Positions 19,307 through 27,947 of a DNA stretch of 64,000 nucleotides are shown here, piece by piece. Source of the DNA: Pseudomonas iridis. Lineage in GTDB: Bacteria; Pseudomonadota; Gammaproteobacteria; Pseudomonadales; Pseudomonadaceae. The notes below the pieces were generated by a model. That model ran no database searches. It saw only the letters and a list, made by a program, of their open reading frames with translations, and was not told where the DNA came from. Position 1 is the first letter of the stretch. Each line of letters opens with the position of its first letter. The position numbers and the translations under genes were made by a program. The stretch is taken from assembly GCF_017980685.1 (NCBI RefSeq), contig NZ_JACXXO010000004.1, positions 124,001-188,000 of the forward strand, given 5' to 3'.

Positions 19307-19340
19307 GGCCGGCCCGTCATACGACGGGCCGGCCTTTTTT
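19307..19340 (+). terminator. Intrinsic terminator of the fumarase gene
   Basis: GGCCGGCCCGTC, short loop, GACGGGCCGGCC and six T residues, 22 bp after the stop. Confidence 0.93.
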
Positions 19341-19368
19341 GTGTCCGCGCCTGTATCCGCCTCCCCCC

Positions 19369-19453
19369 TGTAGGAGCTGCCGAAGGCTGCGATCTTTTGA
19401 TCTTGCCTGAAAAAAATCAGGTCAAAAGATCGCAGCCTTCGGCAGCTCCTACA
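19369..19453. repeat. REP inverted pair
   Basis: TGTAGGAGCTGCCGAAGGCT continuing GCGATCTTTTGA, mirrored perfectly by TCAAAAGATCGCAGCC and TTCGGCAGCTCCTACA. Confidence 0.9.
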
Positions 19454-19512
19454 CGTTGCGAATGTGGTATCGCGATAAAAACCGATGCAAAGCACACAAA
19501 TTGATCTTGTGC

Positions 19513-19532
19513 ACCTGTCAGATCTGACAGGT
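19513..19532 (+). promoter_or_regulatory. Perfect lux-box-like palindrome upstream of the TcB gene
   Basis: ACCTGTCAGATCTGACAGGT, a perfect 20-bp palindrome matching the length, ends (ACCT/AGGT) and CT-N12-AG frame of LuxR/LasR-type sites. It ends 72 bp before the ATG at 19605. TAGCGT at 19554-19559 is a possible -10 that would place the transcription start about 43 bp from the palindrome centre. Confidence 0.75.
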
Positions 19533-19604
19533 TACGCCCCGAGCCATTGTTGGTAGCGTCGATTCAACCACGCCCCTGCAACTGAAACTGCACCGGACGC
19601 AATC

Positions 19605-22600
19605 ATGGCTGACCAAGAACTGAGCATCGTTACTCCGTCCATCGCCAAAAGCGCGACGATCGCCACCATCGGCAAGAGTTGGGGCTCCGTGGGTCCGACC
19701 GGTGCAGCGTCGTTCGAGCTGCCCATTCCTCTGTCGAGCGGATGGGGGGCCGCTCCGCAATTGTCCCTGACGTACAGCAGCCAGAGCGGTAACGGGCCGT
19801 TCGGTATCGGCTGGAGTCTGAAACTCAACCAGATCAGCCGGCGCACCCATCATGGCGTGCCACGCTATACCGAGCACGACGAGATCATCGGCCACGAGGG
19901 TGAAGTGTGGATGCCAGAGCTGGAAGCCGATGGCACGATCAAGTCGCGACTTGAATCGACCTACGACGGTAACGACATCGGCCCGCACCGCGTGGTGCGT
20001 TATTGGCCACGGGTTGAAAGCGACTTCGCCCTGCGCGAACACTGGCAGCGCATGCCCTCTGCGAAGGACGTCGCGGCGCCCGCGTTTTGGCTGATTCATG
20101 GCGCCGACGGCTCGCTGCACGTTTACGGCAAAACCGCCGCCTCACGTCGCGCCGACCCGGATGACCCTCTTCGCGTAGGCGCCTGGTTGCTCTGCGAGAG
20201 CATGACACCCCATGGCCAACACATTTGTTTCGTTTACAAAACCGATGATCACGATCCCGACCCGATTCATGACTACCGCGCCCAGCGCTATCTGGAACGA
20301 GTGTGTTACGGCAATTTCAAGGCGAGCACGTATCTGTTCGCCTGGACCGTGGAAGACCCGACCGATCTGGATTGGCAGTTTCAGCTGATTTTCGACTATG
20401 GCGAGCGCACGACGTCACTGAGCGAAGCTCCGGCGTATGACGCCGACACACTCCGGCCATGGCCTGTTCGTCCGGACCCCTTTTCGACATACGGACAAGG
20501 TTTTGAGATCGGCACTCGTCGACTCTGTCGGCAAGTGCTGATGTTTCATCAAAACCCCGCCAACCTCAGTGCAAAACCTCTGCTGGCGCGACGTCTGCTG
20601 CTGGAATACCAAACCCCGCAGAACGTCACTCAATGGGCCTACAGTCAGATCAACGCCGCGCACTATCAGGCTTTCGATGCCAGCGGCAAGGTCGAACACA
20701 CGCCACCTGTGGAGTTCGACTATTCAACCTTCGAGATCAACAAAACCCCTCAGCGTTTGCTTGAGGCAGACCACCAGCCGGGCGTCGAAGATGGCGGGTT
20801 TTACCAGTGCGTCGACCTGCACGGCGAAGGCCTGCCGGGGTTTATCTGCCGTTATGACCAGGCCTGGTACTACCGCGAACCGCTGCGGGCAACGGCGGGA
20901 GGTGATGAAATCGACTACGGCCCCTGGACGGCGCTGACGCAGATTCCGGTGAGCGATCGTCACCGTGCGGTCCAGCAACTGCTCACCGACCTGACCGGTG
21001 ACGGGCGTCTCGACTGGGTTACCGCGCAGCCGGGCAGCAGCGGTTTCCGTACGCTGAATGCGCAGCGCGACTTCGCCGATTTCCTCCCGTTCAACCGGTT
21101 CCCGCAGGAGTTTTTCAATACGCTGTCGACGCTGGGCGACTTGTGCGGTAATGGTCTGAGTTCGATTGCCCTGATCGGCCCGAATTCGGTGCGCCTGTAC
21201 GCCAACCGCCGCGAAGAAGGCTTCGCAGCAGCACAGGACGTACCGCATGTACCGGCCGATGATCGTTTGCCCTTGTTCAGTCACTCACCGACTGAACTGG
21301 TGCTGCTCGGCAACCTGATGGGCAGCGACATGCCGGAGCTGTGCCGCATCCGCCATGACGAAATCCGCTGCTGGCCCAACCTGGGTCATGGCAGGTTTGG
21401 CGAGGGTCGCAAGATCAGCGCCCTGCCCTTCACGTATGAGCAATTCGACGCATCGCGGGTACGTCTGGCCGACCTCGATGGCTCCGGTGCAACGGCGTTG
21501 ATCTATCTGAAGTCCGATTCGTTCGAGATTTATCTGAATCGCGGTGGCAATGGCCTGGAGCAGATTCCCGTCACCGTGCCTTGGCCCGAAGGCGTGCGTT
21601 ATGACCGTTTGTGCCAGGTGAGCTTCGCCGACCTGCAAGGTCTGGGCTGTGCCAGTTTGATCCTGACAGTGCCGCACACCACACCGCAGCACTGGCGTTA
21701 CGATTTCGTTTCGGCCAAACCCTATCTGTTGAGCGCCAGCAACAACAACATGGGTTGTAACACCCGCGTGGTCTACCGCAGCTCCGCTCAGGAATGGCTG
21801 GATGAAAAACAGCACATCCTCAAGCGCAAACGCCTGCCGGTTTCGCATTTGCCGTTCCCGGTTCCGGTGGTCGTCAGGCAACAGCAACTGGATGAGATCA
21901 CCGGCAACTGCCTGACACAGCTGTTTGCCTGGCGTGAAGGCGTTTATGACGGCAAGGCGCGCGAATTTCGTGGTTTCGGTCTGTTGCAGCAAACCGACAG
22001 CGAAAGCGCCATTGGCACTGACGATGTCGGTTTCAGCGAGCCGGTGCGGGTGTTCACCTGGTTTCACACCGGGCAATCGATGAATCGCTCCCGCGAGCGC
22101 TATTTCAATCAAGACAAGGACGCCATTGCGCTGGGCGAGACGTTGTTCAGTCTCACGCCGCCCAAGGAAGAGTTCGATCAACCGATTGCCCCGCATGACG
22201 CTGATACCGACTACCAGATTTCCCGAGCGCTGGTCGGTTCGATCTCGCGTATCGAAACCTATGCCGACGCAGACGTGGATAAGCCAGGAATCGCCACACC
22301 TTTTGCGGTGCAAGAGCTGCGCTATCTGGTACGCGAAGTCCGCCCTCAGGGTCAGTACGCCGCTGCCGTTTTACTGCCGTTGACGCTGGAAAAAATCAGC
22401 TACCAGTACGATCGGTTTATCGACGATCCGCTGTGCCGTCACGAGGTCGGCCTGCGCTGGAACGAATACGGCTCGCCAACCCAGGCCCTGACCGTGAGCT
22501 ATGCGCGCCGCCTGACAGACAAAAGCCCCCCACCCTTCAGCGATCCAGATGAGCAACAGTGGTGGCGCGACGCCCATGACGAAGCTCAGCAGTCGTATTA

Positions 22601-24113
22601 CCTGAGCGAAACCCGTGCGCAGTACATTGACCTGATTGATTCTCAGCACTGGCGCCTGGGCTTGCCGTATCTGCAACGCGGTAATGCACTGGTGTTGCCC
22701 AAAGGCACACTGCCGACCGGCCTTTCGCCTGCGCAGGTATCTTTTGAAGAGCTGGGGCGCCACCAGGATTCGCCGCACTGGAATACCGGGCGGGTGTTGA
22801 CCACCCAGTCCGTGCAGCGTTACGTGAAAACCGACGGCACACCACTGGCCGATGGCATTGCCGAATTCGAAGCACTGGCAGGCCCTCTGGAAATGGCGCA
22901 ACTGGACCAGACGGCACTGGATGCCTACGACGTCCTGCCGCCACCGTTCAACATCCATACGGAACTGACCAGCATCGGTTATACGGCGATGCGGTTTCTG
23001 TTTGAGCCGCCTCCCCCGGCCGGGGCCGAACCTGCACTTTACTCCGCGCATTTCGGCTTTGCCGAGTACGCCGGCCTCGATGGTTTCTACAAAGTCCTGC
23101 GCTACAGCGAAACCCCCAGCCACGGCCACACCGAGGCCCGATACGACGACTACAACCTCGCTATCACCAGCGTCGTGTTGCCCGATGGCTGTACCACGCG
23201 CATCGTCTACGACTACCACGCCCTGCAACCGCAGAAAATCATCGACGCCAACGAGAACACTCAAGAGGCCATTTACGAACCTTCTGGCCAGCCGCTGGCG
23301 ACCAGTTTCTGCGGCACTGAAAACGGTGAACGGGCAGGGTTCTGCCCGCTGAGTGAATACCAACGTCCCGAGGATCTGCGGCCGGACACGGCCATAGCCG
23401 ATCCGGAGGGCGCGGTGCAAAAAGCCGCCAGCACCCTGCGCAAAGACTTGTTCAGCTGGATGGGGCAGATTTCCCTCAACGACAGCTCCAGCAGCGAATG
23501 GATCGCCAGCGGCTATCTACTGCCCAGCGGCCATATTCGGGCCAGCGCACGCCAGCGGCTCGCGCGTCGCAGCACGCTGAACGCGGCAGAACAGGCGTTG
23601 CTAGAAGCGATCACATCGGCCTGGCGCGAGCCTGTGCACAGCGTCGTGCTCAGCGCCGACCGCTACCCCTACGACGAGGTGAAGGCGCAAATCCAGATCA
23701 TCAAGACTTGTGTCGACGGCTTCGGCCGAGCCCTGCAAACCCAGCAACTGGTTGACCCGGGCATGGCATATAAAGTGGTGAATGGTGCGCTCGTCATTGA
23801 GGATGGCAAATATGTCGAGGTATACGCCGACCCGAGGTGGCGTATCAGCGCTCGGGTCGAATACAACAACAAGGGCTTGACGGTCCGCGAGTATCGACCG
23901 CTTTTTGTCGATACCCATGGCTACGTCAACGACGAGTCACTGCACGAACGGGGCTATTTCGATCAACTGTGCTACGACCCGTTGGGACGCATGATCAAAC
24001 TGATCGACGCGAAGGGCGACTTCTCTTGCGAGATGTATCATCCGTGGTACCGCACCAGCCTGGACTTCAACGACACCGCTGAAGCAGCAACGGGGAGCCT
24101 GCAACCGCGCTGA
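19605..24113 (+). CDS. Tc toxin B component (SpvB/TcdB type, TcaC-like), frameshifted at its 3' end
   Basis: 1502 residues. It begins with an SpvB domain (GPTGAASFELPIPLSSGWGA, LSLTYSSQSGNGPFGIGWSL), followed by TcdB-middle regions with FG-GAP-like repeats (LTDLTGDGRLDWVT, LGDLCGNGLSSIAL, LADLDGSGATALIYL). It ends in the RHS-like part (NNKGLTVREYRPLFVDTHGY, DPLGRMIKLIDAKGDF). TcB forms half of the cocoon that encloses the TcC toxin and docks on the A pentamer. TcB proteins are about 1480 residues, so the body is complete. After YHPWYRTSLDFNDT the frame runs only another dozen residues to a stop. In the next frame the sequence continues into TcC-like coding, so a fused or adjacent TcC was probably disrupted. 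No strong ribosome site is seen before the ATG at 19605. Confidence 0.9.
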   Translation: MADQELSIVTPSIAKSATIATIGKSWGSVGPTGAASFELPIPLSSGWGAAPQLSLTYSSQSGNGPFGIGWSLKLNQISRRTHHGVPRYTEHDEIIGHEGEVWMPELEADGTIKSRLESTYDGNDIGPHRVVRYWPRVESDFALREHWQRMPSAKDVAAPAFWLIHGADGSLHVYGKTAASRRADPDDPLRVGAWLLCESMTPHGQHICFVYKTDDHDPDPIHDYRAQRYLERVCYGNFKASTYLFAWTVEDPTDLDWQFQLIFDYGERTTSLSEAPAYDADTLRPWPVRPDPFSTYGQGFEIGTRRLCRQVLMFHQNPANLSAKPLLARRLLLEYQTPQNVTQWAYSQINAAHYQAFDASGKVEHTPPVEFDYSTFEINKTPQRLLEADHQPGVEDGGFYQCVDLHGEGLPGFICRYDQAWYYREPLRATAGGDEIDYGPWTALTQIPVSDRHRAVQQLLTDLTGDGRLDWVTAQPGSSGFRTLNAQRDFADFLPFNRFPQEFFNTLSTLGDLCGNGLSSIALIGPNSVRLYANRREEGFAAAQDVPHVPADDRLPLFSHSPTELVLLGNLMGSDMPELCRIRHDEIRCWPNLGHGRFGEGRKISALPFTYEQFDASRVRLADLDGSGATALIYLKSDSFEIYLNRGGNGLEQIPVTVPWPEGVRYDRLCQVSFADLQGLGCASLILTVPHTTPQHWRYDFVSAKPYLLSASNNNMGCNTRVVYRSSAQEWLDEKQHILKRKRLPVSHLPFPVPVVVRQQQLDEITGNCLTQLFAWREGVYDGKAREFRGFGLLQQTDSESAIGTDDVGFSEPVRVFTWFHTGQSMNRSRERYFNQDKDAIALGETLFSLTPPKEEFDQPIAPHDADTDYQISRALVGSISRIETYADADVDKPGIATPFAVQELRYLVREVRPQGQYAAAVLLPLTLEKISYQYDRFIDDPLCRHEVGLRWNEYGSPTQALTVSYARRLTDKSPPPFSDPDEQQWWRDAHDEAQQSYYLSETRAQYIDLIDSQHWRLGLPYLQRGNALVLPKGTLPTGLSPAQVSFEELGRHQDSPHWNTGRVLTTQSVQRYVKTDGTPLADGIAEFEALAGPLEMAQLDQTALDAYDVLPPPFNIHTELTSIGYTAMRFLFEPPPPAGAEPALYSAHFGFAEYAGLDGFYKVLRYSETPSHGHTEARYDDYNLAITSVVLPDGCTTRIVYDYHALQPQKIIDANENTQEAIYEPSGQPLATSFCGTENGERAGFCPLSEYQRPEDLRPDTAIADPEGAVQKAASTLRKDLFSWMGQISLNDSSSSEWIASGYLLPSGHIRASARQRLARRSTLNAAEQALLEAITSAWREPVHSVVLSADRYPYDEVKAQIQIIKTCVDGFGRALQTQQLVDPGMAYKVVNGALVIEDGKYVEVYADPRWRISARVEYNNKGLTVREYRPLFVDTHGYVNDESLHERGYFDQLCYDPLGRMIKLIDAKGDFSCEMYHPWYRTSLDFNDTAEAATGSLQPR

Positions 24114-24391
24114 TCACCCGCCAGGGTTACGACGTGACCGGGCGCAACGTGACGCAACAGGACCCGCGCTTGATCGTGCCGAACCTTGTGACGGCTTACG
24201 GGTTGGGCGGCCAGTTGCTGGAAGTTGAAGAGCTGACGCGGATTACCTGGGACTCCATGAATCAGCTGGAAAAAACAGGCCGATTACGACCTCTGGAGAG
24301 CGCTGTCGACGTGTCCACGCAAACCGTAGCCTTTGAACAACGAGTACGTTTTCGCGTCCCGATGAAAGCGCGCAAATCAGCCAGGCACTGA
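24083..24391 (+). pseudogene. Truncated TcC (RHS-type) remnant in a shifted frame
   Basis: Reading the frame one base off from the TcB gene, from 24083, gives SSNGEPATALITRQGYDVTG and then RNVTQQDPRLIVPNLVTAYG. This resembles the first residues of TccC-type cocoon proteins, where ITRHQYD-G and IDPRL are typical. It continues for about 70 codons (GGQLLEVEELTRITWDSMNQ and beyond) and ends at TGA 24389-24391. The RHS core, the aspartyl autoprotease motif and the variable toxin tail are all missing. No ribosome site or ATG precedes the TcC-like start. It may be the tail of a former TcB-TcC fusion or a decayed separate gene. A functional TcC would have to be encoded elsewhere. Confidence 0.7.
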
Positions 24392-24477
24392 GGGTTACAG
24401 AAGTTTCAGTGTTCTTGTTTCTTGCGACGGGCGCCATGCTATGGTGCCCGCCCGACTCCTACCTTGCTCGCCCCCGT

Positions 24478-26238
24478 ATGCCGCCGACTTCCCGTACCCT
24501 GCGTCTGTCGTTGTATACCCTGCTGATCATCGCCGGTGCGGCGCTTGCCGCAACGCTTGCCATCCGCCATGCCGAACGTCAGGCGCTGGAAGAAGACGCG
24601 GCCCGGGCCAACCAGCAACTGGCGCTCTATGCCAATTCGCTGCACACCCTGATCGACCGCTATCGCGCCCTCCCCGCCGTCCTGGCCCTGGACCCGCAAT
24701 TGCGCTCGGCACTGGCCGGCCCCGTTGATGCCGAGTTACAAACGGCGCTGAATCTGAAACTGGAAAAGATCAACGGCGCGGCGCAGTCCTCGACCCTTGA
24801 ACTGCTCGATCACACCGGCCTCGCCGTCGCCGCCAGCAACTGGCGTCTGCCCAGCAGCTATGTGGGCCACAATTATGGCTTTCGACCGTACTTCAGCCAG
24901 ACCCGCACCCAAGGCACCGGGCGTTTTTACGCGGTGGGCGTGACCAGCGGAATTCCCGGTTACTTTCTCTCCAGTGCGGTGCTGGGCGACAACGACCAGT
25001 TCCTCGGGGCGATGGTGGTTAAACTGGAGTTTCCCGAACTTGAGCGGGAATGGAGCCAGGGCAACGACACCTTGCTGGTCAGCGATGCGCGCGGAATCAT
25101 TTTTATCGCCAACCAGCCTGGCTGGCGCTATCGCTCGTTGCGCCCCTTGAGTGCCAGCGATCAGGCCGAAATCAAGACGACGCGTCAGTACGACAAACAG
25201 TCGCTGACGCCACTGACTCATCTGTCGTTGCGCCGCTTCGATGACAACAGCGACCTGCGCCGCGTCGAAGGCCCGCAAGGGACGGCGGACTATCTGTGGG
25301 AGTCGCTGCCACTGACCACCGAAGGCTGGACCCTGCATCTGCTGCGCCACCCGCAAGTGGCTTTCGAAGACCTGCGCAACGCCGGCCTCGCGGCTGCCGG
25401 CGTATGGCTGGCGCTGGTGTTTTTGTTGCTGTTCCTCAATCAGCGCTGGCGCCTGTCGAAGGTCCGTCAACGCAACCGCGAAGAACTCGAGCAACTGGTC
25501 GAAGAACGCACCCGCGAGCTGCGCACTGCGCAAGAAGGCCTGGTGCAGTCAGCAAAACTCGCCGCCCTCGGCCAGATGTCCGCCGCTTTGGCCCATGAAA
25601 TCAACCAGCCGCTGACCGCTCAGCGCATGCAACTGGCGACTTTGCGCCTGCTGCTCGACCATGGCCGCGTCGATGACGCCTACAAGGCCCTGAAGCCGGT
25701 GGACGAGATGCTCACGCGCATGGCCGCCCTCACCGGTCACCTGAAAACCTTCGCACGCAAGAGCCCCGGGGGGTTGCGCGAGCGTCTGGATCTGGCGACG
25801 GTGGTCGATCAATCCCTGCAATTGCTCGACGCGCGCCTGCGCGACGAACAGGTCAGCCTGGTGCTGCACCTGACCCGCCCGGCGTGGGTGCGCGGTGATG
25901 CGATCCGTCTCGAACAGGTGTTGATCAACCTGCTGCGCAACGCCCTCGATGCCATGCAGGGCAAACCGTGCAAGCGCCTGGAAATTCGTCTGCAAGCCGA
26001 CGAGCAATTGTGGCGTCTGAGCGTCATCGATAATGGCGGCGGCATTGCCGAAGAGCATCTGGGCCAGGTGTTCGACCCGTTCTTCACCACTAAACCTGTA
26101 GGGGACGGCCTCGGTCTGGGGCTGGCGGTATCCTTTGCCATCGTGCACGAATCCGGCGGCCGTCTGAGCGTCGAGAATGGCGACAGCGGTGCAACGTTCA
26201 TCCTGACTTTGCCGATTGATCTGGAGGCACACAACTGA
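24478..26238 (+). CDS. mifS: Sensor histidine kinase MifS
   Basis: 586 residues from ATG 24478. A membrane segment (residues about 12-28) is followed by a periplasmic cache-like sensor domain (about 35-285, with HNYGFRPYFSQTRTQGTGRF typical of DctB-like sensors), a second membrane segment (GVWLALVFLLLFLN), a coiled coil and the kinase core. The phospho-accepting His is in LAHEINQPLTAQ (about residue 373). The ATPase has LINLLRNALDAM, DNGGGI and GLGLGLAV. Together with the overlapping mifR and the alpha-ketoglutarate permease downstream, this matches the MifSR system of P. aeruginosa, which senses and controls use of alpha-ketoglutarate through RpoN. The stop overlaps the start of mifR. Confidence 0.87.
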   Translation: MPPTSRTLRLSLYTLLIIAGAALAATLAIRHAERQALEEDAARANQQLALYANSLHTLIDRYRALPAVLALDPQLRSALAGPVDAELQTALNLKLEKINGAAQSSTLELLDHTGLAVAASNWRLPSSYVGHNYGFRPYFSQTRTQGTGRFYAVGVTSGIPGYFLSSAVLGDNDQFLGAMVVKLEFPELEREWSQGNDTLLVSDARGIIFIANQPGWRYRSLRPLSASDQAEIKTTRQYDKQSLTPLTHLSLRRFDDNSDLRRVEGPQGTADYLWESLPLTTEGWTLHLLRHPQVAFEDLRNAGLAAAGVWLALVFLLLFLNQRWRLSKVRQRNREELEQLVEERTRELRTAQEGLVQSAKLAALGQMSAALAHEINQPLTAQRMQLATLRLLLDHGRVDDAYKALKPVDEMLTRMAALTGHLKTFARKSPGGLRERLDLATVVDQSLQLLDARLRDEQVSLVLHLTRPAWVRGDAIRLEQVLINLLRNALDAMQGKPCKRLEIRLQADEQLWRLSVIDNGGGIAEEHLGQVFDPFFTTKPVGDGLGLGLAVSFAIVHESGGRLSVENGDSGATFILTLPIDLEAHN

Positions 26239-27566
26239 TGCTCAACTCGGTGATGGTGGTCGATGACGAAAGCAGCATTCGCAGTGCCGTCGAGCAGTGG
26301 CTGAGCCTGTCGGGATTCGAGGTGCAACTGTTCAGCCGCGCCGAAGAATGCCTCGCCGCCCTGCCCGCGCATTTTCCCGGGGTGATCCTCAGCGACGTGC
26401 GCATGCCCGGCCTTAGTGGCCTGGAACTGCTGGCCGAGGTGCAGCGCCGCGACGCCGACCTGCCGGTGATTCTGCTCACCGGGCATGGCGATGTGCCGAT
26501 GGCGGTCGAAGCGATGCGCGACGGTGCCTACGACTTTCTGGAAAAACCGTTCAGCCCGGAGACCTTGCTCGGCAGCCTGCGCCGGGCGCTGGAGAAACGC
26601 AGGCTGGTCCTGGAAAACCGCGCCCTGCACGAGCAGGCCGATAACCGCGCCAAACTCGATTCGACGTTGCTCGGCGTGTCCCGTGGCTTGCAGACGTTGC
26701 GCCGGCAGGTATTGGATCTGGCAGCGTTGCCGGTCAATGTGTTGATCCGTGGCGAGACCGGCAGCGGCAAGGAACTGGTTGCGCGTTGCCTGCATGACTT
26801 CGGCCCGCGGGCGGACAAACCGTTCGTGGCGCTCAACTGCGCGGCGATCCCTGAACAGCTCTTCGAAGCCGAGCTGTTCGGCCATGAGAGCGGCGCGTTT
26901 ACCGGGGCCTCCGGCAAGCGCATCGGCAAGCTGGAATATGCCGATGGCGGCACGCTGTTTCTCGATGAAATCGAAAGCATGCCGCTGGCCCAGCAAGTGA
27001 AATTGTTGCGCGTATTGCAAGAGCAGAAGCTTGAACGACTGGGGTCGAACCAGAGCATTCGCGTGGATTTGCGGATTGTCGCGGCGACCAAACCCGACTT
27101 GCTCGACGAGGCGCGTGCCGGGCGTTTCCGCGAAGACCTCGCGTATCGCCTCAACGTTGCCGAGCTGCGTTTGCCACCGCTGCGCGAACGCCGCGAAGAC
27201 ATTCCGTTGCTGTTCGAATCATTTGCCCAGAGTGCGGCGCAGCGCCTGGGCCGCAGCTTCCCACCGTTGACGGCTGCGCAGTTGAGTCATCTGCTCTGCC
27301 ATGACTGGCCGGGCAATGTGCGCGAACTGGCGAACGTCGCCGAGCGGCAGGTATTGGGTCTGGATGAACCGGCACCGGGGATTGATCCGGGGCAGTCGCT
27401 GGCGGCGCAGCAGGAAGCGTTCGAGGCGCAGTGCTTGCGCGCGGCACTGACGCGGCACAAGGGTGATGTAAAAGCGGTGCTTGAAGAGCTGCAACTGCCG
27501 CGGCGTACGTTCAATGAAAAGATGCAGCGGCATGGGTTGAGCCGGGAGATGTTTTTGCTGGAGTGA
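26238..27566 (+). CDS. mifR: Sigma-54 dependent response regulator MifR
   Basis: 442 residues, overlapping mifS by one base (TGATG). It has a receiver domain with phospho-acceptor Asp about residue 53 (ILSDVRMPG), an AAA+ domain with Walker A GETGSGKE (about 172-179), the sigma-54 contact loop GAFTGA (about 219-224), GGTLFLDEIE (Walker B) and the sensor regions. A C-terminal FIS-type helix-turn-helix follows (HKGDVKAVLEELQLPRRTFN). It is therefore a full NtrC/DctD-class activator. Its likely target is the kgtP promoter, where a -24/-12 sequence is found 1.3 kb downstream of the mifR start. The assignment to MifR rests on this context and on length. Confidence 0.88.
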   Translation: MLNSVMVVDDESSIRSAVEQWLSLSGFEVQLFSRAEECLAALPAHFPGVILSDVRMPGLSGLELLAEVQRRDADLPVILLTGHGDVPMAVEAMRDGAYDFLEKPFSPETLLGSLRRALEKRRLVLENRALHEQADNRAKLDSTLLGVSRGLQTLRRQVLDLAALPVNVLIRGETGSGKELVARCLHDFGPRADKPFVALNCAAIPEQLFEAELFGHESGAFTGASGKRIGKLEYADGGTLFLDEIESMPLAQQVKLLRVLQEQKLERLGSNQSIRVDLRIVAATKPDLLDEARAGRFREDLAYRLNVAELRLPPLRERREDIPLLFESFAQSAAQRLGRSFPPLTAAQLSHLLCHDWPGNVRELANVAERQVLGLDEPAPGIDPGQSLAAQQEAFEAQCLRAALTRHKGDVKAVLEELQLPRRTFNEKMQRHGLSREMFLLE

Positions 27567-27600
27567 ATGCGGCTTGGGATTTTCGGTGTGGCTGAAAACC

Positions 27601-27763
27601 AGCCCCTCACCCCCGCCCTCTCCCAATGGGAGAGGGGAAAAGGGAGCAGATTTGTGTTGATTGGGAATCTGCATTCATCTTCGAAATTTCAGGTCGGCGT
27701 TGGTCGCACAAACACCTCGTTCAGTCCCCTCTCCCTCCGGGAGAGGGTTAGGGTGAGGGGCTT
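27601..27763. repeat. Inverted CCCTCACCC/CTCTCCC element, copy B
   Basis: Left AGCCCCTCACCCCCGCCCTC with an AATGGGAGAGGGG hairpin; right CCCTCTCCCTCCGGGAGAGG followed by GTTAGGGTGAGGGGCT. Non-coding interior containing ACACCTCGTTCAGTCCCC, shared in part with copies C and D. Confidence 0.8.
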
Positions 27764-27869
27764 GTGATCTTCGCTGCAGTAAGCGGAAATCCGCTCAAGC
27801 GCTCCACACCATAAGCAACAATCCGCGCACCCAACCCCGCCAACCCTTCTAAACCGCCCCTCTCCCCGT

Positions 27870-27885
27870 TGGCACAGCTCCTGCT
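27870..27885 (+). promoter_or_regulatory. Sigma-54 (-24/-12) promoter of kgtP
   Basis: TGGCACAGCTCCTGCT. The invariant GG and GC are exactly 12 bases apart and TGGCAC matches the consensus -24 half fully. It ends 62 bp before the kgtP start, next to the gene for a sigma-54 activator. Confidence 0.75.
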
Positions 27886-27947
27886 ATAGCCCCCGCAGGC
27901 TGCGTTTTAACGCGCTCCACAAAAACAATTAAACGAAGGATCCTTCA

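Noticed and set aside
17638..19320. 560-codon open frame on the minus strand across the fumarase gene
   Set aside because: It is antisense to a certain gene, His/Arg/Val-rich, without a ribosome site; a shadow caused by high GC.
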